This document shows positions 9,991 through 21,236 of a DNA stretch of 64,000 bases, in pieces. Made by a program: the position numbers and the translations under genes. The notes under the pieces were generated by a model, which saw nothing but the letters and a program-made list of their open reading frames with translations, did no database searches and was not told the DNA's origin. Each line of letters opens with the position of its first letter. Positions within the stretch are counted from its first letter, which is position 1. This stretch comes from Bacteroidales bacterium (GTDB lineage Bacteria > Bacteroidota > Bacteroidia > Bacteroidales > Dysgonomonadaceae). The stretch is taken from contig DURL01000110.1 of assembly GCA_012837345.1 (NCBI GenBank), positions 1-64,000 on the forward strand, read 5' to 3'.

Positions 9991-11843
9991 AAGAGGAGAA
10001 GAGAATGCAACTGACCGACTGGCTGCCCACGACAAAGAAGGAGATGATGCTTCGCGGGTGGGAGGAGGCTGATGTGATCCTCTTCTCGGGGGATGCCTAT
10101 GTGGATCATCCCTCTTTTGGTACCGCCGTGATCGGACGGCTGCTGGAAAGCGAAGGGCTACGGGTGGCAATCGTACCACAACCCAACTGGCGGGACGACC
10201 TGCGCGACTTCACAAAGCTGGGCCGACCCCGCCTCTTCTTTGCCGTGACCGCCGGCGTGATGGACTCGATGATCAACCACTACACCGCCAACAAACGGCT
10301 TCGTTCCAACGATGCCTACACCCCCGACGGACGCTCCGACATGCGTCCCGACAGGGCAGTAACGGTTTATACCCGCATCCTGAAAAAACTCTTTCCCGGG
10401 GTCCCCGTGGTGCTGGGTGGTGTGGAAGCCTCATTGAGAAGGGTGACGCACTACGATTACTGGGATGATTCTCTGCACAAACCGATCCTGGCAGAGACGG
10501 GTGCCGAGATGCTGATCTACGGGATGGGCGAGCAACCGCTGCGGCAATTGATTGCGGAACTGAAAGCGGGAAAAAAGATGGAGGATATCCATAACATTCC
10601 CCAGACAGCTTTCCTCAGCCCCACGACAAACATCCCCGCCAACCCTTTCGGCGAGGAGGTGACGCTCTCCTCGCATGAGGAGTGTCAAAAGGAGAAAATC
10701 AGGCAGGCAGGCAACTTCCGGATAGTAGAGGAACAGTCGAACCGTCTCCATGCGGCCCGTATCCTGCAAGAGGTCGAGGATCAGACCCTTGTGGTGAACC
10801 CACCTTTTCCACCCATGAGCGAGGAGGAGATCGACGCCTCCTACGACCTCCCCTACACCCGTCTGCCTCATCCCAAGTACCGGGAAAAACTGATCCCTGC
10901 CTACGAAATGATCAAGTTTTCAGTGAACCTGCATCGTGGCTGCTTCGGAGGATGCGCTTTCTGCACTATCTCGGCACACCAGGGTAAGTTTATCGCATCC
11001 CGCTCCAGGCGATCTATTCTGGAGGAGGTGAGGAAGATTACACAAATGCCTGGTTTCAAGGGATACATCAGTGACCTGGGAGGACCTTCAGCCAATATGT
11101 ACCGCATGCAGGGAAAAGATCTCACCCTCTGTGAGAAATGCAAACGTCCCTCCTGCATCTTCCCGAAGGTATGCTTCAACCTCGACACCAACCATGCACC
11201 CCTGCTGGATATCTACCGCACAGTAGATGCCCTCCCGGGAGTGAAAAAATCATTTATCGGCAGTGGCATTCGCTACGATTTGTTGCTCCATAAGAGCCAT
11301 GATGAGGCTACCAACAACTCCGCACAAAGCTATCTGCGGGAGGTGATTACCCACCATGTTTCAGGGCGGCTGAAGGTTGCCCCGGAACATACCTCCGATG
11401 CCACGTTGTCGCTCATGCGGAAACCCTCCTTCGATCTGTTTTACCAGTTCAAGGCAATCTTTGATGAGTTGAACCGCAAAGAGGGACTCAACCAACAGCT
11501 TATTCCCTATTTCATCTCTTCCCATCCGGGATGCAGCGAAGAGGATATGGCTGAGCTGGCCGCGATCACCAGGAACCTGCATTTCAAACTGGAACAGGTA
11601 CAGGACTTCACCCCCTCACCCATGACCCTTGCCACCGAGATCTACTATACCGGCTATCATCCCTACACTCTCAAACCGGTTTATACCGCCCGAACAAAAG
11701 AGGAGAAAAACGGACAGCGACAGTTCTTTTTCTGGTACGACCCCCAAAACAGACAGCAGATCATCCGGGCTTTAAAAATGTTCAACCGAAGGGATCTGAT
11801 CAACAAGCTCTACCCAAAAGAAAACCCCCGCAGTAGAAGATGA
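9987..11843 (+). CDS. YgiQ family radical SAM protein
   Basis: 618 aa, NLHRGCFGGCAFCTISAHQGKFIASRS; 4-nt overlap with upstream gene. Confidence 0.93.
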   Translation: MKEEKRMQLTDWLPTTKKEMMLRGWEEADVILFSGDAYVDHPSFGTAVIGRLLESEGLRVAIVPQPNWRDDLRDFTKLGRPRLFFAVTAGVMDSMINHYTANKRLRSNDAYTPDGRSDMRPDRAVTVYTRILKKLFPGVPVVLGGVEASLRRVTHYDYWDDSLHKPILAETGAEMLIYGMGEQPLRQLIAELKAGKKMEDIHNIPQTAFLSPTTNIPANPFGEEVTLSSHEECQKEKIRQAGNFRIVEEQSNRLHAARILQEVEDQTLVVNPPFPPMSEEEIDASYDLPYTRLPHPKYREKLIPAYEMIKFSVNLHRGCFGGCAFCTISAHQGKFIASRSRRSILEEVRKITQMPGFKGYISDLGGPSANMYRMQGKDLTLCEKCKRPSCIFPKVCFNLDTNHAPLLDIYRTVDALPGVKKSFIGSGIRYDLLLHKSHDEATNNSAQSYLREVITHHVSGRLKVAPEHTSDATLSLMRKPSFDLFYQFKAIFDELNRKEGLNQQLIPYFISSHPGCSEEDMAELAAITRNLHFKLEQVQDFTPSPMTLATEIYYTGYHPYTLKPVYTARTKEEKNGQRQFFFWYDPQNRQQIIRALKMFNRRDLINKLYPKENPRSRR

Positions 11844-11951
11844 TGACAAAAACATCGTTAATCTTTGTTAATCGACGATTTTTCTCTTACACCTGTGCAG
11901 CGTTTTTCTGTTTTATGCATCTAACAAGTATAAAACAGCCATGGGTATCGT

Positions 11952-12686
11952 ATGAAGAAAACATTCCTGACATTCGTATTGGTATCGGCCGGAATAGTTC
12001 TGGGTATCATTTCATGCGATGATAATTCCAATTCACTCGGAAATTTCGGTATCGATATTGCCACTGTGATTCCCGAAGGGGACAATGCCTACTCACTCCA
12101 GCTGGACAACGGAAAAAAACTATGGCCGGCTGCCAGTGTCATTCGCTATGCTCCATCCTACAACCAAAGGGTGTTTCTCAACTACACCATTTTGTCGGAT
12201 GCACAAAGCGGATATGACCACTATATAAAGGTGAATGACATCTGGAATATCCTTACCAAACAGGTGATCGAACTGAATGCGCAAAATGCCGACAGTATCG
12301 GCCACGACCCTGTAAAAACAAATGCTGTCTGGGTGGGAGGTGATTATCTGAATGTCTCTTTCATGTTCAATTATGGAGGAATCAAACCACATGCCATCAA
12401 CCTGGTACAGAACAGGCTTTCCGCCGAAGGTTCTGCAGATGCCATTGATCTGGAATTCAGACACAATGCATACCAAAGCGAAGAGAGTCGGCTTTATGAA
12501 GGCTTCGTCTGTTTTGACCTCAAGCCCCTTCGTGACAACGAAACCGATTCGGTTAAGCTCTCTGTCAAAGTGAAAAATTGGGAAGGAGATATCACATATG
12601 ATGTGACATACAGGTATGGTAACTCCTCTGTGACCACTCGTACTGAGATGCCTATCCCTGTGATCTCATCCAATGAATACTATTAA
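11952..12686 (+). CDS. NigD-like lipoprotein
   Basis: Lipobox (VLGIISCDD), 244 aa resembling the Bacteroidetes NigD-like family. Confidence 0.65.
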   Translation: MKKTFLTFVLVSAGIVLGIISCDDNSNSLGNFGIDIATVIPEGDNAYSLQLDNGKKLWPAASVIRYAPSYNQRVFLNYTILSDAQSGYDHYIKVNDIWNILTKQVIELNAQNADSIGHDPVKTNAVWVGGDYLNVSFMFNYGGIKPHAINLVQNRLSAEGSADAIDLEFRHNAYQSEESRLYEGFVCFDLKPLRDNETDSVKLSVKVKNWEGDITYDVTYRYGNSSVTTRTEMPIPVISSNEYY

Positions 12687-12746
12687 GAATCATCAAAACC
12701 ACAAAACAATAGTTCTATTTCTTATATGACTTTTTGATTTTCCAAA

Positions 12747-12786
12747 AACCGGCCGGTCCCTGTGAAGAGACCGGCCGGTTGTTTTT
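12747..12786 (+). terminator. Rho-independent terminator
   Basis: Perfect 12-bp stem AACCGGCCGGTC...GACCGGCCGGTT followed by GTTTTT. Confidence 0.85.
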
Positions 12787-12827
12787 CAGCCCATACTATA
12801 CAGATCAACGTTAGCGGAATTGCTGTG

Positions 12828-12847
12828 GATATGTTGCACAACATATC
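12828..12847. promoter_or_regulatory. Palindrome GATATGTTG-CA-CAACATATC, candidate operator of the GntR regulator
   Basis: 9-bp perfect arms around a 2-nt centre, about 85-100 bp upstream of the GntR ORF. Confidence 0.5.
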
Positions 12848-12930
12848 GGTTTATTTTTTTTGCTCCGGGTTTGATTCTATATTTACAGTCGGGAAGCACA
12901 GTACAGCACAGCACTCTAACCTGATATGAA

Positions 12931-13914
12931 ATGAGCCTGCAATTTACCAATAGAAATTCGAAAGTACAACAGCTGGTAGATTATATTCAAAAATCTATAG
13001 CAGCACGGGAACTGAAATTTGGCGATAAACTCCCCTCCATCAATAAGCTGAGTCAGGATTTTCATATCTCACGTGACACTGTTTTCAAGGCATTCAGTGA
13101 TTTAAAAAAGCGTGGCATTATTGAATCTGTGCATGGCAAGAACTATTATGTCTCATCGGTCAACAGAAATATACTGTTGCTGCTCGATGAATACACGCCG
13201 TTCAAGGAAACACTCTACAACACGCTGCGCAACAATCTGCCCACCTACTATCACATCGATCTCTGGTTCCATCAGTACAACGAACAGCTGTTCAACCAGA
13301 TTATCCACAATTCGGCGGGCCTCTACAACCAATACCTTGTGATGAACTATCACAATGAGCAACTCTCTGAATCGCTTTCGAAAATTGACAAAAAGAAATT
13401 GCTTCTGCTCGATTTCGGGAAGTTTGACAAGAAGGGTTACTCCTATGTCTGTCAGGATTTTGATGAAGCACTCTACCAGGCTCTCGAGAGTATTCAAGAG
13501 CGTCTGAGAGGATACGACAAGCTCTTTTTTGTTTTCAACAAAAGTCACAAACATCCTACCAGCAGCAAGCAGTTCTTTAGTCAGTTCTGCATCGACCATG
13601 ATTTTGCCTTTGAGATCATCGAAGAAGTCAATGAGAAGACCACGATCACCAGGGGTTCATTTTATCTGGTGATCAAACAGGAGGACATTGTCAGCATCAT
13701 CAGGCAGGGACGTAAGGAGAAACTGCAGATGCAATCTGATTATGGGTTGCTGGCGTACAATGAAAACCCATTTTATGAGGTGATTGACGGGGGCATCTCG
13801 AGCATCGGCATCGACTGGCGCAGGATGGGGGAACTGACTGCAACATTTGTCACATCGGGCAAACCGGTTCACACCTATATGCCCACCCTCATTACTGAGC
13901 GAAACTCATATTAA
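12931..13914 (+). CDS. GntR family transcriptional regulator with C-terminal sugar-binding-like domain (FucR-like)
   Basis: N-terminal wHTH (LKFGDKLPSINKLSQDFHISRDTVFKAFSDLKKRGIIES); immediately upstream of fucI. Confidence 0.85.
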   Translation: MSLQFTNRNSKVQQLVDYIQKSIAARELKFGDKLPSINKLSQDFHISRDTVFKAFSDLKKRGIIESVHGKNYYVSSVNRNILLLLDEYTPFKETLYNTLRNNLPTYYHIDLWFHQYNEQLFNQIIHNSAGLYNQYLVMNYHNEQLSESLSKIDKKKLLLLDFGKFDKKGYSYVCQDFDEALYQALESIQERLRGYDKLFFVFNKSHKHPTSSKQFFSQFCIDHDFAFEIIEEVNEKTTITRGSFYLVIKQEDIVSIIRQGRKEKLQMQSDYGLLAYNENPFYEVIDGGISSIGIDWRRMGELTATFVTSGKPVHTYMPTLITERNSY

Positions 13915-13948
13915 CCACAAGAATTGAACCAACCATAAATAAACCTAT

Positions 13949-15718
13949 ATGAAAAATTATCCGAAGATCGGTATCCGTCCCGTGATTGACGCACGTCAGG
14001 GAGGTGTTCGAGAGAGTCTCGAGGAGAAAACGATGAACCTGGCCAGAGCTGTGGCAGAGTTGATCAGTAGCCACCTGAAGAATGGTGACGGCAGCCCGGT
14101 AGAGTGTGTGATTGCCGACAACACCATCGGACGAGTGGGTGAAAGCGCCGCTTGTGCCGAAAAGTTTGAACGGGCGGGAGTAGGCTCCACCATCACTGTC
14201 ACCTCCTGCTGGTGTTATGGTACCGAGACCATGGACATGAATCCTCACTATCCGAAAGCAGTATGGGGCTTCAACGGTACCGAGCGTCCGGGTGCGGTTT
14301 ACCTGGCAGCAGTACTGGCAGCACATGCGCAGAAAGGACTGCCCGCTTTTGGCATCTATGGGCGCGACATCCAGGACATCAGTGACAACAGCATTCCGGA
14401 CGATGTACAGGAGAAGCTGCTACGTTTTGCCCGTGCAGCGCAGGCAGTGGCCACAATGCGGGGAGGCTCCTACCTCTCCATCGGCAGTGTCGCCATGGGC
14501 ATCGCCGGCTCGATAGTCAACCCCGACTTCTTTCAGGAGTACCTGGGCATGCGCAACGAGTCGGTTGACTCTACCGAGATATTGCGTCGCATGGAAGAGG
14601 GCATCTACGACCAGGCTGAATTTGAGAGAGCAATGGCCTGGACGGAAGAAAAGTGCAAGCCCAATGAGGGCGACGACTTTAACAGTGATGCAAAAAAGAG
14701 ATCGCGCGAGGTGATGGATGCCGACTGGGAGTTTGTGGTGAAGATGACCCTGATCATCCGCGACCTGATGACCGGCAATCCGAAACTGCGGGAGATGGGC
14801 TTTAAGGAGGAAGCCATCGGACACAACGCCATCGCCGCCGGCTTCCAGGGTCAGCGACAATGGACTGATTTCCGCCCCAACGGTGACTTCTCGGAGGCGA
14901 TCCTCAACAGCTCCTTCGACTGGAACGGTATACGCGAAGCATTTGTCGTGGCCACCGAGAATGATGCACTCAACGGGGTGTCGATGCTCTTTGGCCATCT
15001 GCTCACCAACAGTGCGCAACTATTCTCCGATGTACGCACCTACTGGAGTCCCGAAGCGGTGAGAAGAGTAACCGGCAAAGAGCTCACCGGGAGAGCTGCA
15101 AACGGCATCATCCACCTGATCAACTCAGGCTCCACCACCCTCGATGGTACCGGCAGACAACGCCTCAACGGTAAGGCGGCGCTGAAACCACACTGGGAGA
15201 TCACCCCGCAGGAAGTAGATGAGTGCCTTGCGGCTACCACCTGGTATCCTGCCAACCGTGATTATTTCCGTGGTGGCGGTTACTCCTCCAATTTCCTGTC
15301 GGAAGGAGGTATGCCGGTGACCATGTCGAGAGTGAATCTGGTGAAAGGGGTGGGACCCGTGTTACAGATCGCTGAAGGGTGGACCGTGGAGATTGAAGCC
15401 GAGGTGCACAGGATTCTGAATGAGCGTACTGACAAGACCTGGCCCACGACCTGGTTCGTGCCGCGCCTTACCGACAAGCCCGCCTTCCGGGATGTCTATT
15501 CGGTGATGAACAACTGGGGAGCCAATCATGGTGCCATCAGCTATGGCCACATAGGCAAAGATCTGATCACCCTGGCATCGATGCTGCGTATTCCGGTATG
15601 CATGCACAACATTGCGGATGATGAGATCTTCAGGCCCTCCGTATGGAACGCTTTCGGCATGGAGAAAGAGGGGGCTGACTACCGTGCTTGCGATAATTTC
15701 GGACCCATCTATGGGTAA
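13949..15718 (+). CDS. fucI: L-fucose isomerase
   Basis: 589 aa, [27 protein letters not shown]..., [14 protein letters not shown], typical FucI. Confidence 0.95.
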   Translation: MKNYPKIGIRPVIDARQGGVRESLEEKTMNLARAVAELISSHLKNGDGSPVECVIADNTIGRVGESAACAEKFERAGVGSTITVTSCWCYGTETMDMNPHYPKAVWGFNGTERPGAVYLAAVLAAHAQKGLPAFGIYGRDIQDISDNSIPDDVQEKLLRFARAAQAVATMRGGSYLSIGSVAMGIAGSIVNPDFFQEYLGMRNESVDSTEILRRMEEGIYDQAEFERAMAWTEEKCKPNEGDDFNSDAKKRSREVMDADWEFVVKMTLIIRDLMTGNPKLREMGFKEEAIGHNAIAAGFQGQRQWTDFRPNGDFSEAILNSSFDWNGIREAFVVATENDALNGVSMLFGHLLTNSAQLFSDVRTYWSPEAVRRVTGKELTGRAANGIIHLINSGSTTLDGTGRQRLNGKAALKPHWEITPQEVDECLAATTWYPANRDYFRGGGYSSNFLSEGGMPVTMSRVNLVKGVGPVLQIAEGWTVEIEAEVHRILNERTDKTWPTTWFVPRLTDKPAFRDVYSVMNNWGANHGAISYGHIGKDLITLASMLRIPVCMHNIADDEIFRPSVWNAFGMEKEGADYRACDNFGPIYG

Positions 15719-15741
15719 ATCATCCATGTAATACAGATAAT

Positions 15742-16170
15742 GTGATGTTGAAGAATATCCCGAAAATGCTTTCACCCCAGCTGGTGAAAACCCTGATGGA
15801 GATGGGACACGGCGACGAGATTGTCATTGCCGACGGCAACTTCCCCTCCCACACCATCTCTTCCAATGTGATCAGGGCTGACGGTCTCTCCGCTGTGGAT
15901 CTCCTGAAAGCGATCATGCAGTTGTTCCCGCTGGACAGTTACAGTGAGCATCAGGTTTTTCTGATGGAGGTGGTGCCGGGTGATGCCTACAGCCCGGTGA
16001 TCTGGGAGGATTACAAAACCATTTTGCATCACTCCGGTGAACCCAGTGCCATCGAGTTTCTGGAACGCTTCGCTTTTTACGAGAGAGCCAAACGGTCATT
16101 CGCTGTCATTGCCACAGGTGAAAAAGCGCTTTATGCTAACATCATCCTCAAGAAGGGGGTGATAAAATAA
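15742..16170 (+). CDS. fucU: L-fucose mutarotase (RbsD/FucU family)
   Basis: 142 aa, LVKTLMEMGHGDEIVIADGNFPS typical of RbsD/FucU. Confidence 0.93.
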   Translation: MMLKNIPKMLSPQLVKTLMEMGHGDEIVIADGNFPSHTISSNVIRADGLSAVDLLKAIMQLFPLDSYSEHQVFLMEVVPGDAYSPVIWEDYKTILHHSGEPSAIEFLERFAFYERAKRSFAVIATGEKALYANIILKKGVIK

Positions 16171-16179
16171 TGATTCATT

Positions 16180-17508
16180 ATGCAGAAAACGAAACTACCG
16201 CTGCTGAGACACAACGGCGTCAACTACCTGCTTCCGTTTGTCATCATCACTGCCTGCTTCGCCCTGTGGGGATTTGCCAATGACATCACCAACCCTATGG
16301 TGAAAGCCTTCTCCAAAATTTTCCGGATGAATGTGACCCAGGGTGCAATGGTGCAGGTAGCCTTCTATGGGGGCTATTTTGCCATGGCCTACCCTGCAGC
16401 CATCTTCATCAAAAAGTTCTCCTACAAATCGGGGATACTGATGGGTCTGGCACTCTATGCCATAGGCGCCTTTCTCTTCTTCCCGGCGAAAATGACCGGA
16501 AGCTATGTACCTTTTCTGCTGGCATACTTCGTGCTCACCTGTGGATTGTCGTTCCTGGAGACCAGCGCCAACCCCTACATCCTCACCATGGGTCCGGAGG
16601 AGAACGCGACGCGCAGACTCAACCTGGCACAGTCGTTCAACCCCCTCGGATCGCTGATGGGTATGTTTGTAGCCATGCATTTCATTCAGGCACGTCTCAA
16701 CCCGATGAGCTCAGCCGAACGGGCAGCACTTCCGGAGGATGAATTCAGGCTTCTCAGTCAATCCGACCTCTCCATCCTCATCACCCCCTATCTGGCCATC
16801 GGGCTGGTAGTAGTACTCATCTTCCTGCTCATCTTCTTCACCCGTATGCCGGTGAATGGTGACAAAGAGAAGACGGTTCACTTCGCAGGCATGATCAGGC
16901 GGATCTTCTCCGTCCCCAACTATCGGGAGGGGGTAGTTGCCCAGTTTTTCTATGTGGGGGCGCAAATCATGTGCTGGACCTTTATCATTCAGTATGGCAC
17001 ACGGGTGTTCATGGGACAGGGGATGGAAGAGCAGGCCGCCGAAGTGCTGTCGCAGCGATACAATATCGTGGCAATGGCTCTCTTTATTGTGAGCCGTTTC
17101 ATCTCAACCTACCTGATGAAATTCTTTAACCCGGGCAAGATGCTGCGCACATTCGCAGTTATGGCAGCCATCCTGACACTGGGAGTGATTCTCTTCCGCA
17201 ACATCTGGGGGCTCTACTGCCTGGTGGCTGTCTCGGCATGTATGTCGCTTATGTTCCCCACCATCTACGGCATCGCGCTGAAAGGGATGGGTGAGGATGC
17301 CAAGTTCGGTGCAGCGGGATTGATCATGGCCATCCTGGGCGGATCACTGTTACCTCCCCTGCAGGCCCGCATCATCGACATGGGAATTATTGGCACTAAC
17401 TTCCCGGCGATCAATGCCTCATTCATACTTCCAATGATCAGCTTTCTGGTAGTGGCATGGTATGGCAGGAAAGCCTACCGGAGAAGCATTGCTGTTCATC
17501 ACGGGTAA
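16180..17508 (+). CDS. fucP: L-fucose:H+ symporter permease (MFS)
   Basis: 442 aa, FALWGFANDITNPMVKAFSKIF; 10-bp gap after fucU. Confidence 0.93.
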   Translation: MQKTKLPLLRHNGVNYLLPFVIITACFALWGFANDITNPMVKAFSKIFRMNVTQGAMVQVAFYGGYFAMAYPAAIFIKKFSYKSGILMGLALYAIGAFLFFPAKMTGSYVPFLLAYFVLTCGLSFLETSANPYILTMGPEENATRRLNLAQSFNPLGSLMGMFVAMHFIQARLNPMSSAERAALPEDEFRLLSQSDLSILITPYLAIGLVVVLIFLLIFFTRMPVNGDKEKTVHFAGMIRRIFSVPNYREGVVAQFFYVGAQIMCWTFIIQYGTRVFMGQGMEEQAAEVLSQRYNIVAMALFIVSRFISTYLMKFFNPGKMLRTFAVMAAILTLGVILFRNIWGLYCLVAVSACMSLMFPTIYGIALKGMGEDAKFGAAGLIMAILGGSLLPPLQARIIDMGIIGTNFPAINASFILPMISFLVVAWYGRKAYRRSIAVHHG

Positions 17509-17545
17509 GCTTTAATCACGATTGAAAAAAGAGAACCATTATCTG

Positions 17546-18943
17546 ATGAAAAAGAGACATTTCAACAAACTGATGATGCCATTGTGCGCATTGCTTTTTT
17601 CCGGCATGGGTTATTCTCAGCAGGGGTTTGTCCATGAATCTTCCGACGGATACGTCTGGCCGGAAGAAAAAGCGGTAAGGGAGAAACTGTCGGAGTGGCA
17701 GGATCTCAAGTTCGGCGTTTTGCTCCACTGGGGATTGTATTCCGTGCCCGGCATCGTGGAGTCCTGGTCAATCTGTTCAGAAGATGTAGACTGGATTCCA
17801 CGCGACAGCACCATGAAATATGAGGAATACAAGAAGTGGTACTGGGGTCTGAAAGATCTGTTCAACCCGGAGCAGTTCAACCCGGAGCAGTGGAGCCGTG
17901 TAATGGAGCAGGCCGGTATGAAGTATGCCATCTTCACCACGAAGCACCATGATGGCTTCAACCTGTTCGACACCCGTGAGAGCGATTTCTCGATTGCCAA
18001 GGGACCCTTTGCCAATCACCCCAGGGCCGACGTCGCCCGATACGTCTTCGACGCCTTCCGTCAAAAGGATTTCATGGTGGGTGCCTATTTCTCCAAACCG
18101 GACTGGCACAGCCAGTACTACTGGTGGGATTACTTCGCCACACCCAACAGGAATGTCAACTACCGGATTGAGCGACATCCGCAACGGTGGGAAAAATTCA
18201 AACAGTTTACCTTCAACCAGATTGAGGAGCTGATGACCCGTTATGGTGAGATTGACATCCTCTGGCTCGATGGGGGATGGGTAGCTCCTCCCCGGCAGGA
18301 GATCAATATGGATAAAATCGCCGCGATGGCCCGTGAGCATCAACCCGACCTGCTGATCGTGGACCGCACCATCCGCGGCAGACATGAGAATTATCAGACA
18401 CCTGAGCGATCCATTCCCGAGAAACAACTCACCCACCCTTGGGAGAGCTGCATCCCGCTGAGCAGCGATTGGGGCTGGATACCCGATGCGAAATTCAAGA
18501 CTGCAGATCAGGTGGCAGCTCTCCTCATCGAAGTTGTAGCCAAAGGGGGTAATCTCCTGCTGGGTGTGGGACCCACACCGGAAGGGATCATCCAGCCGGA
18601 GGTGGAAGAGATATTGAAAGAGGTAGGGGTATGGCTCGATACAAACGGTGAGGCTGTCTACCAAGCCCGCATCACACCGCACTACCGGAGTGGCAACATC
18701 TGGTTTACGGCCCACAAGGAGAAGCCATTGATGTATGCCCATCTCCTGCCAGACACGGCAGGAGAGTTGCCTGCTGCGATTGAATGGGAAGGAAACAGAC
18801 CGGCAAAAGGCAGCAGGGTTGTACTGCTTGAAACAGGGAAAAAGATGAAATGGGTGAGCAATGGAGACCGCACCCGCGTGTTCCTGCCCCGTAAGCTGCA
18901 GAAGAGTAGCATGCCACTGGTATTTGCTTTTGAGCCTGAATAA
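17546..18943 (+). CDS. Alpha-L-fucosidase, GH29
   Basis: Signal peptide; FGVLLHWGLYSVPG, FTTKHHDGFNLFDT, candidate nucleophile in EIDILWLDGGW. Confidence 0.92.
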   Translation: MKKRHFNKLMMPLCALLFSGMGYSQQGFVHESSDGYVWPEEKAVREKLSEWQDLKFGVLLHWGLYSVPGIVESWSICSEDVDWIPRDSTMKYEEYKKWYWGLKDLFNPEQFNPEQWSRVMEQAGMKYAIFTTKHHDGFNLFDTRESDFSIAKGPFANHPRADVARYVFDAFRQKDFMVGAYFSKPDWHSQYYWWDYFATPNRNVNYRIERHPQRWEKFKQFTFNQIEELMTRYGEIDILWLDGGWVAPPRQEINMDKIAAMAREHQPDLLIVDRTIRGRHENYQTPERSIPEKQLTHPWESCIPLSSDWGWIPDAKFKTADQVAALLIEVVAKGGNLLLGVGPTPEGIIQPEVEEILKEVGVWLDTNGEAVYQARITPHYRSGNIWFTAHKEKPLMYAHLLPDTAGELPAAIEWEGNRPAKGSRVVLLETGKKMKWVSNGDRTRVFLPRKLQKSSMPLVFAFEPE

Positions 18944-18996
18944 CGATATTTTCCGGTTTTTTAGCAACTAAACCAACCGATAAATATAATTCAACT

Positions 18997-21225
18997 ATGA
19001 TAAAAAGGATATCCCTGCTTACCTCTACAATGATTCTGTTGTCGTTCTTTCTCCCGGCACAACAGACCATCACACCAGCCCAAACCATCAAAATAGATGA
19101 AGGGGACAGCCATGAGCTGATCATTGCAAAAGCCGCGCATGTGATTCCATCAGACAATCAGTTGGAAGCACTCCGGAACGAGTTCATCGCATTCATCCAC
19201 TTTGGCCCGAACACCTTCACACGCAAGGAGTGGGGCAGCGGTATGGAGGACCCCGGTGTCTTCGACCTGAAGAGCCTGGATACCGACCAGTGGTGCCGTG
19301 CAATGAAAGCCGCAGGCATGAAAATGGTCATTCTCACCGTGAAGCATCATGATGGCTTTGTCCTCTGGCAGAGCCGCTATACCGACCACGGCATCATGTC
19401 ATCGGGCTATCGCCACGGAAAGGGAGATATCCTCAGGGAGCTGTCTGAGTCCTGCAAGAAATACGACCTGAAGCTCGGAGTTTACCTCTCACCGGCAGAT
19501 CTCTACCAGATTGAACATCCGGAAGGTCTTTACGGCAATCTCAGTGCATACACAAAACGAACCATCCCCCGCCAGGTGCCGGGACGACCGTTCAAGAACA
19601 AGACCACCTTCACCTTTGAGGTGGATGACTACAACGAATATTTCCTGAACCAGCTCTTCGAGATCCTGACCGAATATGGAGAGATTCATGAAGTATGGTT
19701 CGACGGGGCACACCCCAAAAGGAAGGGGGGGCAGACCTACAACTATCCTGCGTGGCGAGAGCTGATCCGCACCCTGGCTCCCAAAGCGGTAATTTTCGGG
19801 CGTGAAGATATCCGTTGGTGCGGCAACGAGGCGGGAGCCACCCGTGACACCGAGTGGAACGTGATCACCTATCCCGATGATCCGGGCAACACCTCCCACT
19901 TCCCCGACCGTACAGAAACGGATCTCGGCTCCCGTAAGATGCTATTTCAGGGTAAATACCTGCACTACCAGCAGGCGGAGACCAACACCTCCATTCGTGA
20001 AGGATGGTTCTACCGCGACGACACCCACCAGAAGGTGCGAAGTGCCGACGATGTGTTCGATATCTATGAACGCTCTGTGGGTGGAAACTCCACTTTCCTG
20101 CTCAACATTCCTCCCAACCGCGATGGGAGGTTCTCGCCTGATGATGTGGCTGTACTGGAAGCTGTAGGCAAACGGATCAGGGAGACCTATGAGGTGGATT
20201 TGCTACAAGGTGGCGAAGGAGCAGCTGAGTTGCTGGACGGCGATCCTGATACATACCTCCTGTTGGATGAGAGATCGCGTGAACTGACGCTGACGCTCTC
20301 TGCTCCCGTTACAATCAACCGTCTGATGCTGCAGGAGGCTATCGCCACCCACAGTGAACGGGTAGAGGCGCACGCTGTGGATGCCTGGATCGGGGACGGA
20401 TGGGTGGAGGTTGCAACGGCAACCAACATTGGTTACAAGCGAATCCTCCGTTTTCCGGAGGTCACCACAGAAAAGATCCGAATCCGTGTGACAGCCTCAC
20501 GTCTTGATCCGGCCATCAGTCATGTCTCCGCCCATTATTACCAAACGCGGCCGCCGCAGCTCACCTTCTCACGAGACAAAGAAGGCATGGTCACCATCAC
20601 ACCCCGGCAGTCCGACTTCAACTGGAATCCACATGGTGAGAATGCTGCCGGCAACCTGAACAGAGGGTATGAAATATATTACACGCTCGACGGCAGTGAA
20701 CCTACTCAAGCCTCCATCAGATATACCCAGCCGGTAAGGGTGGAACGTAACGAGCTGAAAGCAGTTTCGTTTACAAACGACATGAAGGGCCCGGTACATC
20801 AGGAAGCGTTCGGGCTCGCAAAAAAAGAGTGGACATTGCTCAGGGCAAGCAGTCAGCAGCAGAGGCGAGCCGCACTGTATGCTTTCGATGCCGATCCACG
20901 CAGCTACTGGCAATCGGAAGAGAATTCCGAACCGCACTATATTGCCATTGACCTGGGATCGACACAGCAGTTGAGTGCAATGGTCTACACCCCGCAAACC
21001 GTTCATGGTGAGGGGATGATGGCAGAGGGAATGCTGCAGGTCAGTATGGACGGAGAACGGTGGGAAACGGTGGAGAACTTTCTGTTCGGCAACCTGATCA
21101 ATGATCCCACACCCCGGACACATCGCTTCACACAACCGGTAACAACCCGATATATCCGGATCGAAGCGACCGCGATTGCAGGAGATGGGAAATCATTGGC
21201 AATCGGAGAACTGGACTTTTTGTAA
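18997..21225 (+). CDS. Alpha-L-fucosidase, GH29, with C-terminal F5/8 type C (discoidin) domain
   Basis: 742 aa, signal peptide, VKHHDGFVLWQSRYTDH, EVWFDGAHP; C-terminal FN3-like (YYTLDGSEPTQASIRYTQP) and discoidin-like (AFDADPRSYWQSEENSEPHYIAIDLGS) regions. Confidence 0.9.
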   Translation: MIKRISLLTSTMILLSFFLPAQQTITPAQTIKIDEGDSHELIIAKAAHVIPSDNQLEALRNEFIAFIHFGPNTFTRKEWGSGMEDPGVFDLKSLDTDQWCRAMKAAGMKMVILTVKHHDGFVLWQSRYTDHGIMSSGYRHGKGDILRELSESCKKYDLKLGVYLSPADLYQIEHPEGLYGNLSAYTKRTIPRQVPGRPFKNKTTFTFEVDDYNEYFLNQLFEILTEYGEIHEVWFDGAHPKRKGGQTYNYPAWRELIRTLAPKAVIFGREDIRWCGNEAGATRDTEWNVITYPDDPGNTSHFPDRTETDLGSRKMLFQGKYLHYQQAETNTSIREGWFYRDDTHQKVRSADDVFDIYERSVGGNSTFLLNIPPNRDGRFSPDDVAVLEAVGKRIRETYEVDLLQGGEGAAELLDGDPDTYLLLDERSRELTLTLSAPVTINRLMLQEAIATHSERVEAHAVDAWIGDGWVEVATATNIGYKRILRFPEVTTEKIRIRVTASRLDPAISHVSAHYYQTRPPQLTFSRDKEGMVTITPRQSDFNWNPHGENAAGNLNRGYEIYYTLDGSEPTQASIRYTQPVRVERNELKAVSFTNDMKGPVHQEAFGLAKKEWTLLRASSQQQRRAALYAFDADPRSYWQSEENSEPHYIAIDLGSTQQLSAMVYTPQTVHGEGMMAEGMLQVSMDGERWETVENFLFGNLINDPTPRTHRFTQPVTTRYIRIEATAIAGDGKSLAIGELDFL

Positions 21226-21236
21226 CGATATCAATT

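Noticed and set aside
17867-17896. 15-bp direct duplication ttcaacccggagcag x2 in GH29
   Set aside because: Encodes FNPEQFNPEQW, a pattern normal for GH29 enzymes (FNPxxFNxxxW); not evidence of recent duplication
17777-18967. 396-aa minus-strand ORF antisense to GH29
   Set aside because: Composition shadow; the + strand frame has clear GH29 motifs
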